Shown: positions 1-7,817 of the stretch, in pieces
Position numbering within the stretch: the first letter of the stretch is position 1
Layout: each line of letters starts with the position of its first letter
Assembly (NCBI GenBank): GCA_035762345.1
Contig: DASTPE010000050.1
Span: 1-8,696, forward strand
Source: SCGC-AG-212-J23 sp035762345
Lineage (GTDB): Bacteria > Pseudomonadota > Gammaproteobacteria > Burkholderiales > SG8-39
Direction: 5' to 3'
Length of the DNA: 8,696 nt
Notes under the pieces: model-generated
Told to the model about the DNA's origin: nothing
The model's database searches: none
The model's input: only the letters and a program-made list of their open reading frames with translations
Made by a program: the position numbers and the translations under genes

Positions 1-774
1 TGAACGCGAGGATGTAGATCGCCACCGCGCCGGCGAACGGCTTCCACTCCGACTTGCCGAGGCTCGTCCAGATCCATAGCCAGATGAGAGCCGTGCCGCC
101 GGGAAGCACCATGAGCGCTGCCGTCCTCGGGAAATCGAACCACTTGTCCCGCACCGTCTCGCTCACGAGCGGCGTGGCGAGGCTGACGAGGGCGACACCG
201 AGGGCCACCCAAACGAGGCCCCAGCGCGCCCACGCCGTCGCCTTGGCCTGCAGCGGGCCGTCGGTACGCAGGACGAGCCAGGTGGCGCCGAGCAGGATGT
301 AGCCCCCGCACAGGCCCGCGGCGACGATGAGCGCGAACAGCCAATAACCGAAGCCGGGGGCAAAGCCGGTGATGTAACGCCCGAGCATGAAGCCCTGCGC
401 CACGCTGGCAAGCGCCGAGCCCGCCCAGAACAGCCAGTTCCACAACTCCCGGTGCCAGCCCTCCGCCTTGATGCGCAGCTCGAAGGCGACTCCGCGCAGC
501 ATGAGCCCGACCAGCATCGCCGCGACCGGCAGGTAAAGCGCCCCCAGGATTTCCCCGTGCGCGAGCGGGAACGCGACGAGGAGCAGCCCGATTCCGAGCA
601 CGAGCCAGGTCTCGTTCGCGTCCCAGAAAGGGCCGATCGAGGCCACCATGCGGTTCTGCTCGTCGCGGCTCGCCGCCGGCATGAGCATGCCGACGCCGAG
701 GTCGTAGCCGTCGAGCACCACATAGGCGAGGATCGCGACACCCATCAGGACCGTGAACACCAGCGGAAGGTCGA

Positions 775-778
<4 letters not shown>
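1..778 (-). CDS. cydB: Cytochrome bd-type quinol oxidase subunit II (CydB/CioB), 3' end missing
   Basis: Subunit II of the bd-type terminal oxidase, an inner-membrane partner of CydA in the quinol:O2 oxidoreductase. Subunit II carries no haem ligands but is needed for assembly. The first 259 residues are visible; family members are usually about 335-380 long, so the C-terminus lies beyond the left edge. Family signatures are ILAYVVLDGYDLGVGML near residues 16-32 and IGPFWDANETWLVLG near 48-62, followed by several hydrophobic segments of membrane-span length. The start is GTG at 778-776. It is chosen because the protein then begins with the expected first helix (IDLPLVFTVLMG), because the GTG overlaps the cydA stop as GTGA, and because AAGGAGG lies six bases upstream (785-791, inside cydA). 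This indicates translational coupling and one operon. A longer reading frame on this strand that begins at 741 is a shadow in another frame. Confidence 0.93.
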
Positions 779-2070
<1,292 letters not shown>

Positions 2071-2141
2071 CGGCCGAGACTATAGCGTCTATCCGGCGGC
2101 GAAAATCGGGGCGAGACCCCATCTTGCATTAGAGTCCCCGC
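2071..2141. promoter_or_regulatory. Divergent promoter region between cydA and the thiolase gene
   Basis: These 71 bases must hold the start signals of both flanking genes unless promoters lie inside them. On the minus strand TATAGT (2084-2079, five of six matches to the -10 consensus) ends eight bases before the cydA ATG. On the plus strand TAGAGT (2130-2135, four of six) ends six bases before the thiolase ATG. No good -35 box is seen for either, and neither gene has a Shine-Dalgarno sequence. A small inverted repeat, AGAC-6-GTCT (2077-2090), surrounds the cydA -10 box and could be an operator or chance. No FNR- or ArcA-like site was recognised by eye. Promoter function is inferred. Confidence 0.4.
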
Positions 2142-3431
<1,290 letters not shown>

Positions 3432-3440
3432 GCTCTCGCG

Positions 3441-4454
3441 CTAGAGCCGGAACACCCGCTCGGCGTTGAGCTGGTAGAGCTTGCGCCTGTCTTCCTCGCC
3501 GATAGGCAGCCCGTCGGTGACCTTCACTTCGTCGGGCACGAACTGGTAGGGGTAGTCCATCGCGTACATCACGCGATCGACGCCGAGCACCTGCTGGCAG
3601 AAGAGGATCGCCGGCGCCCACTGCATGCCGCTCGTGGTCACCCAGACGTTACTCTTGAGGTAATGACTGGGAGGATGGTCGAGCGGTCCCGCTCCTGCGT
3701 ATCTCTTCGATGCCACCATCGAGCGGTGCATGTAGTCCAGGCGGAACAGCCAGAAGGGGAGACCCTCGCCGAGGTGGCCGACGACGATCTTGAGGCGCGG
3801 GAAGCGGTCGAACACGCCGGCCACGATGATGCGCAGGAGGTGAAGGCCGGTCTCGACCGCGAAGCCGTAGATCGCACCGTCCAGGCCCCGCGGCAGGAAC
3901 GGGCCGACCATCGCGGGTGGCGGCGTGTTCGGGTGCAGGTAGAGCGGCGCGTCGAGCGCCTCGGCGGCTTCGAAGATCTGCCAGTACTTCGGCTCGTCGA
4001 GGTACTCGCCCTGCGTGTGCGAGTTGATCACCGCGCCCTTGAAGCCGAGCGACATCGCGCGCTGCAGCTCCTTGGCCGCTTCGGCGGGATCCTGCGGCGC
4101 GATTGCGGCCAGCGCCGCGTACCGATCGGAATTTCTTCTTGTATCCCGAAGGAGATGGTCGTTCACGTCACGGCTGAGCGACACCGCCGTGGCGGCGTCG
4201 AAAACCTGCACCCCGGGCGCGGTAAGGAACACGATCTGCTTCGCGATCCCGGCTGCGTCCATGTCGGCGAGGCGCTGCGCGCCGAGATCCTGGATGCGCT
4301 GCACGAGCTGCGTCGCGCGCGGCGTCGAGCCGAGGAAAAATCCCCACAGGCTGTGGAAACCCGGATCCCACGAGGCGGGCTTCTCCTCAAGCAGGTTTCG
4401 GTAGCGGGCGAGCAGCTCCGCCGGGGCCCACGCTTCCTCCGTCGCGATTCTCAT
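3441..4454 (-). CDS. Metal-dependent amidohydrolase, aromatic-acid decarboxylase type (ACMSD/resorcylate decarboxylase family)
   Basis: Amidohydrolase-superfamily TIM barrel (Amidohydro_2) of 337 residues. Relatives include gamma-resorcylate, 2,3-dihydroxybenzoate and 5-carboxyvanillate decarboxylases and ACMSD, which remove CO2 from a carboxylated ring or ring-cleavage product using one divalent metal. Visible candidate metal residues are Glu6 in IATEEAW, His173 in LYLHPN, His227 in VVGHLGEG and Asp300 in YAMDYPYQ. The N-terminal motif is EEA rather than EEH, so the first His ligand of resorcylate decarboxylase is Ala8; from memory, 2,3-dihydroxybenzoate-type enzymes also carry EEA. The substrate cannot be named, and a hydrolase acting on a lactone or amide is also possible. 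The ATG at 4454 is needed for the first barrel strand (MRIATEEAW). No Shine-Dalgarno is present; TATCTT lies six bases upstream. The gene converges on the thiolase (nine bases between stops) and diverges from the YHS gene. It may stand alone, with no operon partner visible. Confidence 0.88.
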   Translation of the reverse strand: MRIATEEAWAPAELLARYRNLLEEKPASWDPGFHSLWGFFLGSTPRATQLVQRIQDLGAQRLADMDAAGIAKQIVFLTAPGVQVFDAATAVSLSRDVNDHLLRDTRRNSDRYAALAAIAPQDPAEAAKELQRAMSLGFKGAVINSHTQGEYLDEPKYWQIFEAAEALDAPLYLHPNTPPPAMVGPFLPRGLDGAIYGFAVETGLHLLRIIVAGVFDRFPRLKIVVGHLGEGLPFWLFRLDYMHRSMVASKRYAGAGPLDHPPSHYLKSNVWVTTSGMQWAPAILFCQQVLGVDRVMYAMDYPYQFVPDEVKVTDGLPIGEEDRRKLYQLNAERVFRL

Positions 4455-4490
4455 GGGCGTAAGATAACGAAGTCATCGCAAGGAGGCAGG
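4455..4490. promoter_or_regulatory. Short divergent spacer with the YHS ribosome binding site and a minus-strand -10-like box
   Basis: Only 36 bases separate the divergent amidohydrolase and YHS starts. AAGGAGG (4480-4486) is a near-perfect Shine-Dalgarno four bases before the YHS ATG and fixes that start. On the minus strand TATCTT (4466-4461) ends six bases before the amidohydrolase ATG and could be the -10 box of a leaderless transcript; there is no Shine-Dalgarno on that side. The YHS promoter is not evident and probably lies within the 5' end of the amidohydrolase gene. Confidence 0.45.
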
Positions 4491-4901
4491 ATGAAAAAAT
4501 TGGTACTGGCCCTCGCCGCAGCCTGTTTCGGCACCCCGCTCCTCGCACAATCGCCCTCCGTCAGCCTGAAGGGACACGACCCGGTGGCGTACTTCACCGA
4601 CGGCCGGCCGGTAAAGGGATCGACCGCCATCAACTACGACTTCGACGACGCGCGCTACCTCTTCTCGAGCCAGAAGAACCGCGATCGCTTCGCGGCCAGC
4701 CCCGACCGCTACACGCCGCAGTACAGCGGGCTGTGCGCCACGGGGATGGCGTTCGGCGTCAAGGCCGAGGCCGATCCCACGGTATGGAAAATCGTCGATG
4801 GGAAGCTCTACGTCTTTTCCAGCACGCAGGCGCGCGAGAAGTTCGAGCAGGACGCTTCAATGCTCGCCAAGTCGCAGCAGAACTGGGAAAAGCACAAGTA
4901 A
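4491..4901 (+). CDS. Exported YHS-domain protein
   Basis: Small protein of 136 residues. An N-terminal signal peptide (MKK, a hydrophobic run at residues 4-18, likely cleavage after LLA19) should send it to the periplasm. The mature part is a YHS-family domain: LKGHDPVAYFTDGRPVKGS (26-44), YLFSSQKNRDRFAASPDRYTPQYSGLCATGMAFG (57-89) and DPTVWKIVDGKLYVFSS (95-111), a typical layout for secreted proteins of this group. YHS domains occur in copper-resistance, heavy-metal ATPase and oxygenase contexts and may bind metal, but the function of the short secreted forms is unknown to me. Cys82 is the only cysteine in the mature part. Cys12 lies too early and in too poor a lipobox to suggest a lipoprotein. 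An upstream in-frame extension to 3663 is an artefact on the antisense of the amidohydrolase; the strong ribosome binding site and signal peptide fix the start at 4491. It ends one base from the convergent cyclase gene. Confidence 0.9.
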   Translation: MKKLVLALAAACFGTPLLAQSPSVSLKGHDPVAYFTDGRPVKGSTAINYDFDDARYLFSSQKNRDRFAASPDRYTPQYSGLCATGMAFGVKAEADPTVWKIVDGKLYVFSSTQAREKFEQDASMLAKSQQNWEKHK

Positions 4902-4902
4902 G

Positions 4903-6726
4903 CTAGAGGCCTGCCTTGCGCAGGCCTTCCTGCGCCTTCTCCCGGTGCGCCGGGTTGACCAGGCGCCGTCCGAAAAGCTTCACGTCGAAGAAGGGGTCGA
5001 GGCGCCGCACTTCCTCGGCCACGCGCTGTGCGGCTTCGCCCTCGCCGAGCTGCGCGAGGGCCCCGGCGTGCACGGCCTCGAGGAAGACGGTGCGGGCGTT
5101 CGGCTGCACCGCCACCGCGGCCTGGACGGCGTCTCGGTAGCGGCCGGCGAGGTAATACGCGAGCGCGAGGTTGAACATGCCCTCGGCCGGGAGGCGGGGG
5201 TCGTAGCGCCGCGCCGCCTCGCTGGCGGCGATCGAGTCCTCGATCTTGCCGGTCCACAGCAGGATCCCGCCGCGCAGCGAGCGGGCGATGGCGTCGCTCG
5301 GGTTGAGCTCGATGGCGCGCTCGGCCTCGGCTAGCGCCGCCTCGTAGTTGCCGGTGAAGGTGTGGATGTTTCCGAGGATGCCGTGCGCACGCGCGTTGGC
5401 TCCCGGGTCGTCGATCGCGAGCGCGCGCCGCGCCGCCTGCTCGGCGCGGCGCAGCCCGTCGGAAGGATCTTCCATCCAGCCGAAAAAGGCGCGCTGCAGC
5501 TCGGCGAACGCCAGGGCAGCGTGCGCTTCGGCATAGTTCGGCGCGAGCTTGATCGCTTGCGCGATGAGAGCACGCGCCTCGCGGTTCGCGGTGCGCTGCA
5601 CCGCGCGCATCAGCTCGCGCGCCCGCAGCACAAGCTCGTAGGCCTCGAGGCTCTCCGGCGGCTTCGCCGCCGTGCGCTGCTGCTCGAGCGCGCTCAGCTT
5701 GACGGCGAGCGAGCCGGCGATGTTGCGCACAATGCGGTCCTGGATATCGAACACTTCCTTTCCCTCGCCGTCGTAGCGCTCCGACCAGAGGAGCGTTCCT
5801 TTCATCGCGTCGGAGAGCTCGACGCCGACGCGCAGCCGTCCGTCGGCCTGGCGCACGCTGCCCTGCACCACGTAGCGCACGCCGAGCTCGCGGCTGATCT
5901 GCTCGGGAGCGACGGTGCGGTACTTGTACGCCTGCACGGTGTTGTGCGCGATGACGCGGATTGCAGAGAAGCGCCCGAGCGCGTTGATCACGTCCTCGGT
6001 GAGGCCGTCGCTGAAGAACTCGCGCCCGGGGTCTGCGCTGTGGTTGGCGAAGGGCAGCACCGCGAGGCTCGCCGCCTGCGTCGGCGCCTCCCTTTCGACC
6101 AGCCTCGGAAAGGCAAGTAACGCCGCCACGACGAGCGCCGCGATGGCCGCTGCCCACAGCACGCGGCGGCGCGGCATGGCCTTCTTGCGCGGCGCCACGC
6201 CGCTCGCGCTCATGTCCACCGCGTAGACGCGCACCGGCCGGGCGATGTTCTTCACCCGCTGCTCGCCGCGGTCGACGAAGCGGTACGGAAGCTTGTCGCG
6301 CACCTGCTCGTAGGCGTTGACGGAAAGCGCGATGCCGCCGTAGTCGGCGAGGCTCTCGAGCCGCGCCGCGATGTTGACGCCGTCGCCGTAGATGGCCTCG
6401 CCTTCGACGATCACGTCGCCGAGGTTCACGCCGATGCGAAACTGCATCCGCCGGTCCGGATCGGCGATCGCGGCATTGCGCGCCGCGATCTCGGTCTGGA
6501 TCTCGACCGCGCAGTCGACTGCGTCGATCACCGACGGGAACTCGGCAAGGATGGAGTCCCCCGGTGCATTGACGATGCGCCCGCGGCGCGCCGCCACGCG
6601 CTCGGCGAAGATCGCGCGCCGCTCGGTAAGCGCGCGCACCGTCGCCTGGTCGTCCTGCTGCATCAGCCGGCTATAGCCGACGACGTCGGCGGCGAGGATC
6701 GCCGACAGCCGTCGGTTCGGGTTCAC
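4903..6726 (-). CDS. Membrane-bound class III nucleotidyl cyclase with TolB/FlgO-like and TPR domains
   Basis: 607 residues. Residues 5-170 form a class III adenylate/guanylate cyclase homology domain, expected to make a cyclic nucleotide from an NTP in the cytoplasm. Metal-binding aspartates are D14 (ILAADVVGYSRLM) and D57 (NAPGDSILAEF); transition-state residues N118 and R122 lie in YGDGVNIAARLE. The usual substrate-selecting Lys and Asp positions appear to be Asn53 and Ala111. A basic stretch (RKKAMPRRR, 180-188) precedes one transmembrane helix (about 189-208). Next comes a TolB/FlgO-like domain (220-345, LAVLPFANHSADPGREFFSDGLTEDV) and then TPR-like helical repeats (about 360-580, for example AEAHAALAFAELQ, YEAALAEAERAIELNPSDA). 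By the positive-inside rule the C-terminal two thirds should be periplasmic. The GTG start at 6726-6724 overlaps the Bug stop as GTGA, with no Shine-Dalgarno, so translation probably depends on coupling. The next Met (22) would lose D14. A longer open frame upstream to 7686 is the shadow of the Bug gene. The natural ligand and product are unknown. Confidence 0.88.
   Translation of the reverse strand: MNPNRRLSAILAADVVGYSRLMQQDDQATVRALTERRAIFAERVAARRGRIVNAPGDSILAEFPSVIDAVDCAVEIQTEIAARNAAIADPDRRMQFRIGVNLGDVIVEGEAIYGDGVNIAARLESLADYGGIALSVNAYEQVRDKLPYRFVDRGEQRVKNIARPVRVYAVDMSASGVAPRKKAMPRRRVLWAAAIAALVVAALLAFPRLVEREAPTQAASLAVLPFANHSADPGREFFSDGLTEDVINALGRFSAIRVIAHNTVQAYKYRTVAPEQISRELGVRYVVQGSVRQADGRLRVGVELSDAMKGTLLWSERYDGEGKEVFDIQDRIVRNIAGSLAVKLSALEQQRTAAKPPESLEAYELVLRARELMRAVQRTANREARALIAQAIKLAPNYAEAHAALAFAELQRAFFGWMEDPSDGLRRAEQAARRALAIDDPGANARAHGILGNIHTFTGNYEAALAEAERAIELNPSDAIARSLRGGILLWTGKIEDSIAASEAARRYDPRLPAEGMFNLALAYYLAGRYRDAVQAAVAVQPNARTVFLEAVHAGALAQLGEGEAAQRVAEEVRRLDPFFDVKLFGRRLVNPAHREKAQEGLRKAGL
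4907..4927. terminator. Hairpin at the convergent 3' ends of the YHS and cyclase genes
   Basis: AGGCCTGC (4907-4914) and GCAGGCCT (4920-4927) form a perfect eight-base stem with a five-base loop. It starts six bases past the YHS stop and sits inside the last codons of the opposing cyclase gene. Its place suggests transcription termination for the YHS gene, perhaps for both. There is no clear U-run on the plus-strand side (only TTCCT) and none on the minus side, so it is not a canonical intrinsic terminator. As it lies in coding sequence, part of the symmetry may be chance. Confidence 0.35.
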
Positions 6727-7670
6727 TGCGGCTGGATCTTGGCCAGCTTCACGAACCCGCCCCAGCGCTCCACCTCGCTCTTGAGGAGCCCGGCCATCTG
6801 CTCGGGCGAGCCGGGGAAGGGATCGAGCGCGGCGCGCGCTAGGAATTGCCGCGTCTCCTCGCTTGCCGTGATCTGGTTGAACCAGCCGGCGAGCTTGTCG
6901 ATGATCGGGCGCGGCGTGCCCGCCGGCACCACCACGCCCCACCACGGCGCGATGTCCACGCCCGGCACGCCCGCTTCCGCGAGCGTGGGGATCTCGGGCA
7001 TCGTGGAGGAGCGCTTGGCCGCGGTCACCGCCAGGATGCGCACCTTCGGCTGGCTCTTCGCCCAGGTCGAGTCGACCGACATGAAGTCGATCTGGCCCGA
7101 GAGGAGGTTGGTGAACGCATCGCCGGTCACCTTGAACGGGACGTAGACCGTATTCAGGCCGGTGTTCGCCTTCAGGAGCTCGGCCGCGATCTGGCCCGAG
7201 TTCGACTGCGTGCCGTAGAAGCCGTGGCCTGGTTTTTGTCTTAGCGCCTGTATCAATTCCTGAATCGACTTGATCGGCTTCGCGGCGTCCACCGCCACGA
7301 CGAAGGTCAGCGAATTGATGGTCGTGACCGAGGCGAAGTCCTTGATCGGGTCGAACGGCAGCTGCTTGAAAATGTGCGGCGCGGCCGCGAGCGTCGAGCT
7401 CGCCGGGGTGATGTGGATGGTGTAGCCGTCGGGGGGGCTCTTCGCCACGAACGCGCTCGCGATCGAGCCCTGCGCGCCGGGCTTGTTCTCGACCAGCACC
7501 GGCTTGCCGGCGAGCTTGGCGAGCTGGTCGCTGTAGTAGCGCACGATGATGTCCGCGCCCGAGCCGGGCGCGAAGTTGCAGATCGAGCGGATCTCGCGCG
7601 CGGGGTACTCCTGGCCCCAGCCGGCACCGGCGGCGAGCGCCATGCACAACGCCCAGACTAGCTTGCCCAT
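6723..7670 (-). CDS. Bug/TctC-family periplasmic solute-binding protein
   Basis: 315 residues. Bug proteins bind carboxylates, amides or other small organic acids in the periplasm, either for a TctAB-type transporter or as orphan receptors. A signal peptide covers about residues 1-19 (MGKLVWALCMALAAGAGWG), then the mature start QEYPAREIRSICNFAPGSGADIIVRYYSDQLAKLAGKPVLVENKPGAQG, which follows the family pattern closely. Other hallmarks are SPPDGYTI (78-85), YGTQSNSGQIAAELLK, VPFKVTGDAFTNLLSGQIDFM and PEIPTLAEAGVPGVDIAPWWGVVVPAGTP. Length is normal for the family. There are no TctA or TctB genes in the window, so it is an orphan here. The start at 7670 is set by GGAGGA four bases upstream. It is the first gene of a two-gene unit: its TGA overlaps the GTG of the cyclase gene. 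That pairing suggests a signalling rather than transport role, which is inference. The ligand cannot be predicted. Confidence 0.93.
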   Translation of the reverse strand: MGKLVWALCMALAAGAGWGQEYPAREIRSICNFAPGSGADIIVRYYSDQLAKLAGKPVLVENKPGAQGSIASAFVAKSPPDGYTIHITPASSTLAAAPHIFKQLPFDPIKDFASVTTINSLTFVVAVDAAKPIKSIQELIQALRQKPGHGFYGTQSNSGQIAAELLKANTGLNTVYVPFKVTGDAFTNLLSGQIDFMSVDSTWAKSQPKVRILAVTAAKRSSTMPEIPTLAEAGVPGVDIAPWWGVVVPAGTPRPIIDKLAGWFNQITASEETRQFLARAALDPFPGSPEQMAGLLKSEVERWGGFVKLAKIQPQ

Positions 7671-7718
7671 TCCATCCTCCGTGCATCCTAGTCTAGGAAT
7701 TCGGGGTCAGGGTCGCAA
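7671..7718 (-). promoter_or_regulatory. Candidate promoter and ribosome binding site of the Bug-cyclase operon
   Basis: Reading the minus strand, TTGCGA (7718-7713), a 17-base gap and TAGACT (7695-7690) resemble a sigma70-type promoter, with four of six matches in each box. This would start RNA near 7683 and leave a short leader holding GGAGGA (7680-7675) before the ATG. The -35-like box lies inside the large palindromic repeat, so the repeat may supply promoter sequence. An 11-base palindrome CCTAG-T-CTAGG (7687-7697) overlaps the -10 box and could be an operator. All of this is by eye. Confidence 0.35.
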
Positions 7719-7766
7719 TTCGTTTTTGCGTACGTGAAAACGAGTTGCAACCCTGACCCCGAATTC
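7697..7766. repeat. 70-base near-perfect palindrome (REP/MITE-like element)
   Basis: Two 30-base arms (7697-7726 and 7737-7766) starting from GAATTCGGGGTCAGGGT are inverted copies with two differences (7714/7749 and 7719/7744). The ten-base centre holds the palindrome CGTACG (7729-7734), so the whole element can fold into one long hairpin on either strand. It sits between divergent genes, has no coding capacity, and its arms end in GAATTC on both sides. Such GGGGTCAG-type palindromes recall the repeats mobilised by REP-associated tyrosine transposases in proteobacteria. That resemblance is from memory, and no transposase is in the window. No target-site duplication is obvious at the borders. 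Confidence 0.8.
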
Positions 7767-7796
7767 GGGTCCGCAGACTACCTGAGGTCGAAGTGA

Positions 7797-7811
7797 TTAG
7801 TGCACTAAACT
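7797..7811 (+). promoter_or_regulatory. 12-base palindrome and -10-like box in front of the DNA-repair gene
   Basis: TTAGTGCACTAA (7797-7808) is a perfect palindrome ending nine bases before the ATG. Overlapping it, TAAACT (7806-7811) matches four of six bases of the -10 consensus and ends six bases before the ATG. There is no Shine-Dalgarno and no clear -35 box. This fits an operator over the promoter of a leaderless gene, but is unproven. Confidence 0.35.
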
Positions 7812-7817
7812 CGCCGC

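Noticed and set aside
3432..3447. Small inverted repeat GCTCT-6-AGAGC between the convergent thiolase and amidohydrolase ends
   Set aside because: A five-base stem with no T-run is too weak to call a terminator.
3663..4490. In-frame upstream extension of the YHS gene
   Set aside because: It is antisense to the amidohydrolase and lacks any domain. A strong Shine-Dalgarno and signal peptide define the start at 4491.
4808..6157. 449-residue open frame on the minus strand within the cyclase gene
   Set aside because: It is an Arg/Ala-rich shadow in a different frame of the same strand; the cyclase-TPR frame has recognisable motifs throughout.
6727..7686. N-terminal extension of the cyclase frame to 7686
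   Set aside because: The extension is low-complexity and runs over the Bug gene in another frame. The Bug frame shows a signal peptide and family motifs, and the cyclase domain begins right at the GTG.
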